Origin: an uncultured Myxococcales bacterium
Lineage (GTDB): Bacteria; Myxococcota_A; UBA9042; DTJE01
NCBI GenBank assembly: GCA_903857665.1
Contig: CAIOFV010000122.1
Span: forward strand, 84,989 to 148,988
Length of the DNA stretch: 64,000 nt
Direction: 5' to 3'
The position numbers were made by a program, and so were the translations under genes. Position 1 is the first letter of the stretch. Each line of letters opens with the position of its first letter. The notes under the pieces are model-generated. The model had not been told where the DNA came from, made no database searches, and saw nothing but the letters and a program-made list of their open reading frames with translations. Shown piece by piece: positions 45,980 through 54,907 of the stretch.

Positions 45980-46639
45980 ATGTCCGACGTTGCCATCGAC
46001 CTCGCCGCCGAGGGTGTCGCGGCAGGCTGGCTGGTCGCCGAGGGCTGCGTCAACGGCGACTCGCCCGCGGGCCTCGTCGCCGCGCTGCATGCCGCGGCGG
46101 CAGCCCGCCTGCAGGACTCGGAATCCCCGTGGGCCGTCCAGCGCAAGGCCGCCGTTCGCGACCTGCTGCGCCACGGCACCTACAAGCCCACCGGCCGCGC
46201 CAAGCCGGCCAGCGAATACCTGGTACGGACCGCGGTCGAAGGCGACGTCCCCGTCATCAACGTGCTGGCGGATGCGAACAACGTCGTGTCGATCGAGACG
46301 CTGTTCCCGATCTCGATCGTTGACCTCGACAAGGCGGGCACGAACCGCTTCGTGGTGCGCTGGGGGCGCGAGGGCGAGGCCTACGTCTTCAACCCGTCGG
46401 GCCAGGAACTGGGCTTGCACGACCTGCTGCTGGTCGCCTGCCTCCCGTCGGACGCACCGTGCGCCACCCCGGTGAAGGACAGCCAGGCGACCAAGACCGA
46501 TGCGTCCACGCGCCGCGCGCTGGGCATCGTGTACGGCCCGGCGTCCCTGCGCGGCGCGGTCCGGGACGCCACCGAGCGACTGGCGGCCCTGCTGGCCCGC
46601 AGCGCGGGCGCGACGGTCGTTTCAGGCATGCTGGGGTGA
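45980..46639 (+). CDS. B3/B4 domain protein (COG3382-like)
   Basis: 219 residues. B3/B4 fold shared with the beta subunit of phenylalanyl-tRNA synthetase: RHGTYKPTGRAKPASEYLVR, PVINVLADANNVVSIETLFP and the C-terminal DSQATKTDASTRRALGIVYG. Stand-alone members may edit mischarged or modified aminoacyl-tRNA, but this is not established. ATG at 45980, 6 nt after GGAGG. Lies next to the histidine kinase with a 19-nt convergent gap. Cytoplasmic. Confidence 0.9.
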   Translation: MSDVAIDLAAEGVAAGWLVAEGCVNGDSPAGLVAALHAAAAARLQDSESPWAVQRKAAVRDLLRHGTYKPTGRAKPASEYLVRTAVEGDVPVINVLADANNVVSIETLFPISIVDLDKAGTNRFVVRWGREGEAYVFNPSGQELGLHDLLLVACLPSDAPCATPVKDSQATKTDASTRRALGIVYGPASLRGAVRDATERLAALLARSAGATVVSGMLG

Positions 46640-46658
46640 CGCCTTCGGAAGAGGGAGA

Positions 46659-49253
46659 TCACCGGACCGGCGTATCGGCCCGCGGCGACCTTCGGGGCTT
46701 CCGGTCCAGCACCTCGCGGATCTTGCGTCCCATCTCGGCCGGGCTGAACGGCTTCCTGAGCACCGACGCGCCGCGCTCGACGCCCCCCATCTCGAACATC
46801 GAGGACTCGGCGTACCCCGACACGAACAGGGTCTTCAGATCGGGGCGCAGTTCGCGCAGGCAGCCCTGCAACTGGACGCCGCTCATCCCCGGCATCACGA
46901 CGTCGGTGACCAGCAGGTCGATCGGCATGCCGGCCCGCGCGCGGACCATTTCGAGCGCCTCGGAGCCGCTGGCCGCGGCGACCACGTTGTACCCCAGGCT
47001 GCGCAGCACCTGGGCCGTGTAGGCCCGCACTCCCTCGTCGTCCTCGGCCAGCAGGATCGATTCGTCCCCCCGCGGCACCGGGCCCTCGGTCAGCACGGGC
47101 ATCTCGTCGGTCAGGGTGCGCGCCGCCATCGGCAGGTCGATGCGGACCGTGGTCCCCTGGCCCGGAGCGCTTTCCAGGGTGATGAACCCCTCGTGCTGCT
47201 GGACGATGCCATAGCAGGTCGCCAGTCCCAGCCCGGTCCCCCGCCCCTGCTCCTTCGTCGTGAAGAACGGTTCGAAAGCCCGCGCGCGGGTTTCGTCGTC
47301 CATGCCGATGCCCGTATCCCTCACTTCCAGGCAGGCATACTCCCGCGCCCGGTGGCCCGCCACCGAAAGCATCGCCCCGCGCGTGGACAGGGTCAGCGTG
47401 CCCCCCTGGGACATGGCATCCCGGGCGTTGACGACCAGGTTCACCAGCAGGTTTTCGATCTGGCTGGCGTCGGCTCGAATCCAGAGGGCACGCCCATCCA
47501 GGTCGGTCCTGAAGCGGATGTTCTCGCCGATCAGTCGCGGCAGCATCCCTTCCAGCCCCTTCACGATCCCGTTCAGGTCCACGACCCGGCGCTCGGTCGC
47601 CTGTCGGCGCGAGAACGCCAGCAGTTGCTGCGTCAGCGCGGCGGCACGGTCCGAGGCCTTGACCACCTCGTCCAGCTCGGACCGGCGGCGATCCTCCGGC
47701 TCCAGGCTTTCCTGCACCAGTACCGCGTATCCGCGGATCGCCGTCAGCAGGTTGTTGAAATCGTGTGCCACGCCGCCGGCAAGCTGCCCCAGCGCCTCCA
47801 TGCGCTGGGCGATCACCGACTGCTTCTCCAGGCGCTTGCGCTCGGCGATGTCACGGATGATCGCCAGCACCAGTTCCTGCTGGCCGATGCGGATGCCGCG
47901 CGCGCTGACCTCGACCGCGAACGTGGTGCCGTCGCGCCGACGGTGCTCGGTTTCATACGAGATGTCGCCGGAAAGGGCCTGTCGCATCCGCTCGGAGGCC
48001 GTAGGCAGCGTGTCCGGCGCCCGCAGCGCATCCAGGCGCATGCCCTGCAACTCGTCGATGGTGTATCCGTAGGACTTCGACGCGGCGCGGTTGGCTTCCA
48101 CGATCCGCGAATCGGCATCGACGATCAGGATGATGTCGCGCGCGTTCTCCGCCAGCGCCCGGTATCGCGTTTCCTGGTCGGCCAGCGCCTGGAAGTGGCG
48201 CGCCCGGTAGTGTCGAGACAGGGCGACGAAGGCCACCGCGAACGCCAGCAGCGAAACGATCGCGGTGGTCAACAGCCAGAGCCACTCGCCCGATACCTTT
48301 TCCAGGGCCTCGACGCGATCGATCTTGCCGATGACCATCCACGGGGTCCCGACCACCGGCCGGATCGACGCGAAGACATCGACCCCGCGATAGTCCCTGG
48401 CCTCCAGGAAGGCATCGCTGGCGTCGTCGTCCAGAACGGGAAGCGGGCCGCCCAGGAAGGGCGTGTCGTCCGAGTCCGGCTGGTGGAATCGCACGGGCGT
48501 CATGGGCCGCAGCCCGGGTTCACCGATGTGCGCGAGCACCAGTTCGTCCGTCGCCCCGATCAGGACCCGGTTGGTCATCATCGGGTAGACGGCCGCGACC
48601 GGGTCCACCAGGAACAGCAGCACTCCCAGGAGACCGTCGTCGCCGGGGGACGGGGCGACGATGCGCCGGACCGGGGCCGAAAAGAGCAGCAGCGGGCGCT
48701 TCCCGTCCACGTGAAGATCGCGGAAGAACGCCGAACCCTCGACGCCGGCGCGCAAGGCGCCATGGACCAGCTCGGGCGCGATCGAGGGCGGATCGGTGGT
48801 GCTGCCCAGGGTCGCCCCGGTTCGATCGGCCACCAGGATCGCGCCGTAGCCGTGGGTGCGGACAACCAGGTCCAGCACCTGGCCGACGTGGCCCGCGTGG
48901 GAGGAATCGCCCGCGAATCGAGGGTCCTCCGGAATCCCGGGGCCCGAGGGGTCCAGCAGCTCGATCACCGAGGGGAACAGGGCCACCATTTCCGCGTCCG
49001 ACGTGCAGGACTGCAGCCACGCGACCAGTCGCTCCTGCCGGACCTGGGTCATGGACGACAGGCGGGCCCGGACCCCTTCGATTTCCATCGATCGGCGCGA
49101 GGCCATGCGGTGAGCCAGGGTGCCGAACACGGCGACCAGTACGACCGCGATCGCGACGAACAGGACGACAGGGACCCTGCGGTGGTAGAGGGCGGGCATG
49201 GTCCGGAAACGACCGGAGTCCAGGTTTCGCGGGGGGGTCGGGTGCGCGTCCAT
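46659..49253 (-). CDS. hybrid sensor histidine kinase with receiver domain
   Basis: 864 residues. TM1 about 28-48, a periplasmic sensor domain of Cache type (about 50-320), TM2 about 325-345, PAS (about 365-480), HisKA with GGVAHDFNNLLT (phospho-acceptor His 497), HATPase (NLVVNARDAM, DTGIGM, GTGLGLATCYGI) and a C-terminal receiver with acceptor Asp 784 (LLVTDVVMPGM) and KPFS. Membrane signal sensor whose output may pass to a separate phosphotransfer protein; no response regulator with an output domain is adjacent. ATG at 49253 has only a weak GGGCGG upstream. Confidence 0.94.
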   Translation of the reverse strand: MDAHPTPPRNLDSGRFRTMPALYHRRVPVVLFVAIAVVLVAVFGTLAHRMASRRSMEIEGVRARLSSMTQVRQERLVAWLQSCTSDAEMVALFPSVIELLDPSGPGIPEDPRFAGDSSHAGHVGQVLDLVVRTHGYGAILVADRTGATLGSTTDPPSIAPELVHGALRAGVEGSAFFRDLHVDGKRPLLLFSAPVRRIVAPSPGDDGLLGVLLFLVDPVAAVYPMMTNRVLIGATDELVLAHIGEPGLRPMTPVRFHQPDSDDTPFLGGPLPVLDDDASDAFLEARDYRGVDVFASIRPVVGTPWMVIGKIDRVEALEKVSGEWLWLLTTAIVSLLAFAVAFVALSRHYRARHFQALADQETRYRALAENARDIILIVDADSRIVEANRAASKSYGYTIDELQGMRLDALRAPDTLPTASERMRQALSGDISYETEHRRRDGTTFAVEVSARGIRIGQQELVLAIIRDIAERKRLEKQSVIAQRMEALGQLAGGVAHDFNNLLTAIRGYAVLVQESLEPEDRRRSELDEVVKASDRAAALTQQLLAFSRRQATERRVVDLNGIVKGLEGMLPRLIGENIRFRTDLDGRALWIRADASQIENLLVNLVVNARDAMSQGGTLTLSTRGAMLSVAGHRAREYACLEVRDTGIGMDDETRARAFEPFFTTKEQGRGTGLGLATCYGIVQQHEGFITLESAPGQGTTVRIDLPMAARTLTDEMPVLTEGPVPRGDESILLAEDDEGVRAYTAQVLRSLGYNVVAAASGSEALEMVRARAGMPIDLLVTDVVMPGMSGVQLQGCLRELRPDLKTLFVSGYAESSMFEMGGVERGASVLRKPFSPAEMGRKIREVLDRKPRRSPRADTPVR

Positions 49254-49331
49254 GCCGCCCGGTCGAAGGTTTGACGTGCTACTCTACCCTCACGCTTGAT
49301 CTTCCGAAAGCGGGCAACGCCCTGTCCCGCG

Positions 49332-50291
49332 TCAGATCGATGCCTGAGGGCTGACGAACATGCGCTGCCACGCGTCCGGATCGTCAGGCAGGAAGCGGAC
49401 CTCCAGTCCATTCCGCTCGAAGCGGAAGGGCCGATTGCGCCCGGTCCCGGGGAGGCGGCGGATGGAGCCGAGCCCGGACGTCGGGACGAACGCCAGTTCC
49501 CGCCCGAGCGAGGAGACGTGAAGGCCTTCGGGACCCAGCACCAGCGCGCCCATCGTCTTGCGAAACACCCATCGGCTGCGGCGCAGCGAGATGAACACGT
49601 TGCCTTCGACCCGCAGGGGCGGCGGCATGCCGGGGGCCGGTTCGGGGACACGTCCCGAAACCCGGATCGTCGCGAACGCCACCGTGAAGGCCAGCAGCAG
49701 GATCGGAACCAGGACGGGCAGCATCGTGTCCATCCCGGCCAGGTGGCGCGCCACCGCGGGCCGGATCACGTCGTCCAGGGTTTCTTCGGGCGGGGCCGCG
49801 AAGGACGTCCCGGAAGCGTCGATCTCCAGTGCCGCCACCATTCGGGCCACCGTGAACAACGGCTCGGCGGCGTTGCCCCTGCCTTCCAGCGATTCCACGT
49901 CGAACACGCGGCCACCGGCGGGGAAGAGCAGCGACGCGCGCCAGGACTTCCCCCGGCCCGACAGCAGGAAGCGTCCCCCCAGGGACGGGACGTCGATGCG
50001 CTCGACCGGGCGGGGATGGAGCGCCGCCTCGGCAGCGTCGAGGGCCGGCCCCGGCTCCCCCGACATCGGAAGCGTCCCGACCCGGAACGAGGCGGAACCG
50101 TCCGTCCCCACGAAGGTCCAGGGGCCTTCCGTCGAACGGGTGGGCGACAGCGCGAGCATGGGCATGTCGGTGCGCCAGCCGTCCCCCTCGACCGTTCGGA
50201 ACCATCGCGGCTGCAGGAAGAGGTGCAAGGCGCAGAACACCAGGATCACCCCCCCGAAGGCGAGGGCCAGGATGCGCACCATGTGTTTCAA
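49332..50291 (-). CDS. two-segment membrane protein of unknown function
   Basis: 319 residues. TM1 about 5-24, an extracytoplasmic domain (about 30-180), TM2 about 188-206 (MLPVLVPILLLAFTVAFATI region), and a cytoplasmic C-terminal 110 residues that look PH-domain-like (VFISLRRSRWVFRK, LVLGPEGLHVSSLGRELAFVP), an inference. TTG start at 50291, 6 nt after AGGAGGT, overlapping the methyltransferase stop (TTGA). Coupled translation is likely. No known family. Confidence 0.8.
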   Translation of the reverse strand: MKHMVRILALAFGGVILVFCALHLFLQPRWFRTVEGDGWRTDMPMLALSPTRSTEGPWTFVGTDGSASFRVGTLPMSGEPGPALDAAEAALHPRPVERIDVPSLGGRFLLSGRGKSWRASLLFPAGGRVFDVESLEGRGNAAEPLFTVARMVAALEIDASGTSFAAPPEETLDDVIRPAVARHLAGMDTMLPVLVPILLLAFTVAFATIRVSGRVPEPAPGMPPPLRVEGNVFISLRRSRWVFRKTMGALVLGPEGLHVSSLGRELAFVPTSGLGSIRRLPGTGRNRPFRFERNGLEVRFLPDDPDAWQRMFVSPQASI

Positions 50292-51061
50292 TCGGGACCT
50301 CCTGGCGTGCGATCCGCGACGTGCTCCTGGACCTCCTCCGGGTCCCGCCGGTCCGGGAACGGCCCGTCCCGAAGGCGCCCTTCCTTGAACAGCACGAAAC
50401 AGTAGTTGAATCCCCGGAGGAAGTAGTTCCCCTCGATCGCGGCGGTGTGCCAGTGGTTGCGCTTCAGCGACGCGTTGTGCCGAGCCACGGCGACGACGTC
50501 CACGGGAGTGAACCGCTGCGACAGCATGCCGAACAGGCGCAGCCCGATGGGCATCAGGGGCTTCCCCTTGTTCCACGAGTCGCACACGTACAGCGCCAGG
50601 TATCGCTCGGGACGCAGGATGCGATCGATTTCGGCGATGGCCTTGCCCATTTCCTCGTAGTAGGCGTCCGAGTCGGCCTTCAGCTCGCCGATGCACTCGG
50701 GCCGGCCCGAATACTCGATGTGGTCCGAGTAGGGCGGATCGACGAACACGAAGTCCGCCTTCGCGTCCTCCAGGGGCAGCTTGCGCGCGTTGGCCCGGAA
50801 CACGTCCTTCCGGGGGGGCTGCAGGTCGTACCCCAGCGCCCGGCGCTTGCAGTCCCTGGCCACGTCCAGCGTCGTGCCGCTTCCGGCCATGGGATCCACG
50901 ACCAGGTCGCCCGGACGGGTGTAGCGCTGCAGCAGGTTCCATATGACGTAGGAAGGCGTGGCGCCGACGTACGTGGTATCCCCCTGCCGGCCAGGCCCGT
51001 AGTTCTGCGACGGGTAGTCCCACAAGGTCGTGGTCTGCAATCTCAGGGGCGGCTTGGGCAC
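50288..51061 (-). CDS. orphan site-specific DNA methyltransferase (DPPY type)
   Basis: 257 residues. AdoMet motif I VVDPMAGSGTT, then catalytic DPPY at 108-111 (FVFVDPPYSDHI), which marks an amino-methylating (N6-adenine or N4-cytosine) enzyme. No separate target-recognition domain is obvious beyond about 60 residues at the C-terminus. No restriction endonuclease neighbours, so likely regulatory or a protection relic. GTG at 51061 with GGAGG 4 nt upstream. Its stop overlaps the next gene's TTG. Target sequence unknown. Confidence 0.88.
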   Translation of the reverse strand: MPKPPLRLQTTTLWDYPSQNYGPGRQGDTTYVGATPSYVIWNLLQRYTRPGDLVVDPMAGSGTTLDVARDCKRRALGYDLQPPRKDVFRANARKLPLEDAKADFVFVDPPYSDHIEYSGRPECIGELKADSDAYYEEMGKAIAEIDRILRPERYLALYVCDSWNKGKPLMPIGLRLFGMLSQRFTPVDVVAVARHNASLKRNHWHTAAIEGNYFLRGFNYCFVLFKEGRLRDGPFPDRRDPEEVQEHVADRTPGGPD

Positions 51062-51105
51062 GCGTCCTCCGGGCGCAAAGGCCCCGGTAGGATATCACGC
51101 GCGCG

Positions 51106-51135
51106 TTGACAGGGACTCGCGCCGGACCGTACCAT
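51106..51135 (+). promoter_or_regulatory. promoter of the kinase-AAA-TPR gene
   Basis: TTGACA (51106-51111), 18-nt spacer, TACCAT (51130-51135), one of the best matches in the window; start of transcription near 51142. Confidence 0.6.
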
Positions 51136-51163
51136 CAGCCGACCTGCGACGAACGGTCGTTCC

Positions 51164-54100
51164 GTGAACAAGCGATGCGCGTCGTGCGACCACACCTGCG
51201 CTTCGACCCTCTTCCGATGCCCTGCATGCGGCCTGCGCCTGCAGCTCGTGCCGCAATCCGACATCGCCGGCAAGTACGTCGTCCAGCGCCTGCTGGCGTC
51301 CGGTGGCATGTCCCAGGTCTACCTGGCCCGCCAGAAATCTCTGGAGCGGGAGATCGCGCTGAAGGTCGTCTTCCTGGACCCGTCCGACACCGTCTCCGTG
51401 GAAGCGCTGCGCAACGAGGCCTTCCTCGCCGGCCGCGTGCAGCATCCGCACATCGTGTCCGTGGTCGACCACGGCGAGGCCGAGGGCGGCATCCTGTACC
51501 TGGCGATGGAACTGCTGCACGGGGCATCGCTGGCCGAGACGCTGTTCCATTCGGGGCCGATGGACTATGTGCGGGCGCTGCGCATCCTGATCCAGGTCTG
51601 CGAGGCGCTTTCGAAGGTGCACGAAACGGGGCTCGTTTACCGCGACCTGAAGCCCTCGAACATCTTCCTGGTCGAGAACCAGGGGGGGGCGGACTTCGTC
51701 AAGTTGCTGGATTTCGGGATCTGCGCGCCGGCGCCCAAGTCGCCCTTCCGGCTGTTCGGAGGGATGTCGATCGAAACCATGGGGACGCCCCAGTACATGA
51801 GCCCCGAACAGATCCAGGGGCGGCTGGTCGATCCCCGCTCGGACCTGTATTCCCTGGGGTTGACCGCCCACGAGATGCTGACCGGCAAGGTGGTGTTCCG
51901 GGGGCCCGATCCGTTCATCGACGCCCTCAAATCGGTTCCGCTTCCCCTGGCCATCGCCTGGCCCCAGGGGCGCATCCCTCGGGGGCTGGACGACTTCCTG
52001 CTGCGGCTGATGGCCAAGGACCCCGCCCAGCGTCCCCGGGACGCCCGCGAGGTGCTGGAACGCCTGCGCCAGTTGCTGCCCTCGGCATCCCACTCCGCTG
52101 CCGAGGCCGCCACGGCCCGCGTTCCGGTGGGCGCGGACCCGGGCTGGTTCGAAGCGGTCCGTCCTCGCGTTGTGCTGAAGGCGCCCGACTGGATCGATCG
52201 CCCCCGCGAAATGTCCTGGATCGAATCCGAACTGGCGAACATCGAGCAGGGTCGACGCGCGCTGCTGTGGGTCGAGGGCGAGCCGGGAGCCGGCAAGACC
52301 ACGCTGGCTTCCAGGGCGCTGGAGGTCGCGGCCGAGCGCCCGTTCGCCACAGCGGCGTGCGTGGCCCAGGCCCGCATGCCCGTGCTGGGTGCGTGGCGGC
52401 TGGCCCTGTTCAACCTCCTGGGAAACGACATCACCTCGCGCGACTCGTTGCGCGAAGCCCTCCCTTCGGTGGGCATGGAAACCCTGGCGGACGGGGATCC
52501 CGCCTTCGAGCCGCTGGTCGATCTATTCTTCGCGGGACCGGCGGCCATGGACCTTCTGCGGCGTGACCGCACCGCCTTCCTGTCATACGTGGCGTCCGGG
52601 ATCGAGCGGGTGCTGCGATCGGCCGCCGAACGCACCGGCCTGGTCATCCACCTCGACGACTTCCACCTGGCGGACCCGCTCAGCGCGGAATTCCTGGACG
52701 CCCTCGTCCGATCCCTGGAACTGCGCCCGGTCCCCCTGTTCGTGCTGGTCACCGCGCGCCGCCCGCTGGAGGAGGACACCGGTCCCGGACGCTCCGAGTT
52801 CTTCAAGGTGCGGGCATCCTTCCGCGAGCGAGGCGCCCTGCAGCAGATCACCCGCATGAACGAGCGACAGATCGGGGCGCTGGTGGACGCGATGTGCCCC
52901 GGACGCTGCGATCCCGACGTGCAACGGGCGGTGCGGCGGGCGGCCGGCGGCAACCCGATGTTCGCGATGCAGATGTGCAGGCACCTGGCCACCCAGGGCG
53001 CCCTCGTCCGAACCGACACCGGCGTCGTGCTGTCCGAATCGGCCGACGTGTCCGTCCCCGGCGCGCTGATCGAACTGCTGGCCCAGCGTATCGAAGGCCT
53101 GCGCGGGCTGTCCGACGGCCTGCTGCTGGTGGACCTGCTGGATCGCGTAGCCATGCTGTCCTCCCGCTCGTCGATGTCGAACCTCTGGTCCCTGTGCGAG
53201 GCCGAGGGGCGCCTGGATCTCCGGGAGAGCCTGGATCGGCTGGTGGACCGGCTGGCCGCGGAAGGGTACGTCCAACGCATGCCCTGGGCCTCCGACGACT
53301 TCGTCACGTTCCCCCACCCGCTGATGCGGGAAGCGATCCTGAAGCGGGGGCCGCCCTCGGCTCTCGCGCGCCTGCACTTGATGGCGGCGCGCATCCTCGA
53401 GGGCGCGTATGCGGACGACATTCCGGCGATGGCCCAGGACGTCGGCGAACACTACTTCGACGCCGGGTTCTTCGACCGGGCCATCGACTACCTCCTGATC
53501 GCGGCGGAACGCGCCCTGGAAGCGGCGCGCCTGATGGAGGCCCGGGAGTTGTTCTCGAAGGCCGAGATCGCCTTTTCGCGCATCGGCCTCCCTGCGGACC
53601 CGCGGCTGGGACGCGTGCTGGCCTCGCTGATCGAGCTGGACTGGTGCCAGGGTCGCTACGATACCGCGGCCGAAGGGCTGAAGGCGCTGACCGCACGGCA
53701 CATCGTGCAGGCCGGGTCGGCCCTGGCCATCCGGCTGGACGAACTGGAGGCCCGGGTTGCCGAGTCGCGCCGTGACATCGATCGGGCAATGATCGTGCTG
53801 GGGCGCCTCATCGCCGACGCGAAATCCGGCGGGGATCGCCACCGGGCGGCCGCCGCCTTGGTGCGCCTTGCCGAAATCCACATGGACAAGGGGGACAACC
53901 CTGCGGCGGCAAGCCTGGTCAGGGACGCCGAAGCACTGATCCAGTCGGATGGCAGCACGCGGACCATGGGCCTGGTGCACCTGGCCTGGGGACGCCTCCT
54001 GTACAAGACCGGGACTCCCGACATGGCCAGCCAACGCTTCGACCAGGCCCTGTCCCTGCTGACCGGCCCGCGCGACTTCGCCGAGCGGGCCGAAGCGCTG

Positions 54101-54808
54101 TTCTTCAAGGGCGCGCAACTGGCATCGCAGGATCGTCGCATCGAGGCCATCGAGGTCTGCCGGGAGGGCGTCAGCCTCTGCGAGTCCTACGGGTTCGCCC
54201 GGGGGCTGGCGGCGCACCTGACGAACCTGGGCGCCAGCCTCGCGCGGGTGGGCCGCGAGGAGGAGGGCAGGGCGGCGATCCAGCGCTCGCTGGCGATCCG
54301 TGAGACGATGGACGACCGCCGGGGGATCGCCCACGCCCTGACCGCGCTGGCAGACCTCGCCCTGGCGCGGAAGGAGTGGGACACGGTGCGCGAGCTGTCC
54401 CTCAAATCCCGGGCGCTGTGCCACACCGCCCAGTACGTGCTGGGCGAGCGGGTCGCGCTGGTGAACCTCGCGCGGGCGTTCCGCGGCCTGGGCCAGGACG
54501 ACGAGGCCCGGAAGCGCCTCCATGAATGCCTGGCGACGACGCGCCTGGACAAGTCGCTTTCGCAGTCCATCGGCTCGGCTCACGAGATCCTGGCGGACCT
54601 CATGGACCAGCACGGGGAGGTGGGCGCCGCGTTGCAGCAGCGGTTCAACGCGGTGCAGGTCTACGAGCAGTTGGGCCTGCTCGACCGGGCGCAGGAGGTC
54701 CGGATCCGGCTGGGGGTCAAGGCGCCGTCGGGGCTGAAGGCTTTCATATCCGAGCCGGATACGTTCACGACCGCGCCCGATGGCATCCCGTTCCGCACGG
54801 ACCCCTAG
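51164..54808 (+). CDS. zinc-ribbon Ser/Thr kinase fused to AAA ATPase and TPR array
   Basis: 1214 residues, soluble. N-terminal Cys pairs (CASC at 5-8, CPAC at 19-22) form a zinc ribbon. Kinase domain (about 38-300): glycine loop LLASGGMSQVYLA, Lys 67, catalytic loop VYRDLKPSN with Asp 161 (Tyr in place of the HRD His), DFG Asp 183, MSPE activation segment. AAA/STAND-like ATPase (about 350-650): Walker A GEPGAGKT at 372, LVIHLDDFHLAD as Walker B. The rest is helical TPR repeats (about 780-1190). This layout is typical of Myxococcota. Probably a scaffolded signalling kinase. GTG start at 51164 without a clear Shine-Dalgarno. Confidence 0.93.
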   Translation: MNKRCASCDHTCASTLFRCPACGLRLQLVPQSDIAGKYVVQRLLASGGMSQVYLARQKSLEREIALKVVFLDPSDTVSVEALRNEAFLAGRVQHPHIVSVVDHGEAEGGILYLAMELLHGASLAETLFHSGPMDYVRALRILIQVCEALSKVHETGLVYRDLKPSNIFLVENQGGADFVKLLDFGICAPAPKSPFRLFGGMSIETMGTPQYMSPEQIQGRLVDPRSDLYSLGLTAHEMLTGKVVFRGPDPFIDALKSVPLPLAIAWPQGRIPRGLDDFLLRLMAKDPAQRPRDAREVLERLRQLLPSASHSAAEAATARVPVGADPGWFEAVRPRVVLKAPDWIDRPREMSWIESELANIEQGRRALLWVEGEPGAGKTTLASRALEVAAERPFATAACVAQARMPVLGAWRLALFNLLGNDITSRDSLREALPSVGMETLADGDPAFEPLVDLFFAGPAAMDLLRRDRTAFLSYVASGIERVLRSAAERTGLVIHLDDFHLADPLSAEFLDALVRSLELRPVPLFVLVTARRPLEEDTGPGRSEFFKVRASFRERGALQQITRMNERQIGALVDAMCPGRCDPDVQRAVRRAAGGNPMFAMQMCRHLATQGALVRTDTGVVLSESADVSVPGALIELLAQRIEGLRGLSDGLLLVDLLDRVAMLSSRSSMSNLWSLCEAEGRLDLRESLDRLVDRLAAEGYVQRMPWASDDFVTFPHPLMREAILKRGPPSALARLHLMAARILEGAYADDIPAMAQDVGEHYFDAGFFDRAIDYLLIAAERALEAARLMEARELFSKAEIAFSRIGLPADPRLGRVLASLIELDWCQGRYDTAAEGLKALTARHIVQAGSALAIRLDELEARVAESRRDIDRAMIVLGRLIADAKSGGDRHRAAAALVRLAEIHMDKGDNPAAASLVRDAEALIQSDGSTRTMGLVHLAWGRLLYKTGTPDMASQRFDQALSLLTGPRDFAERAEALFFKGAQLASQDRRIEAIEVCREGVSLCESYGFARGLAAHLTNLGASLARVGREEEGRAAIQRSLAIRETMDDRRGIAHALTALADLALARKEWDTVRELSLKSRALCHTAQYVLGERVALVNLARAFRGLGQDDEARKRLHECLATTRLDKSLSQSIGSAHEILADLMDQHGEVGAALQQRFNAVQVYEQLGLLDRAQEVRIRLGVKAPSGLKAFISEPDTFTTAPDGIPFRTDP

Positions 54809-54907
54809 CCGATTCCGGGTTCCGTCGGCCGTGCCGGGGTGCTTTTCCCTTCGGCTCAACACTGGTATGGTCGGATGCCGCTCGTCGGGAACGCTGGGGA
54901 GGGAAGA

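Noticed and set aside
42454..46179. 1241-codon minus-strand frame extending the YfhO-like protein across the aminotransferase
   Set aside because: Upstream half is out of frame with the aminotransferase, which has PLP motifs and its own Shine-Dalgarno; a TTG start at 44631 fits better.
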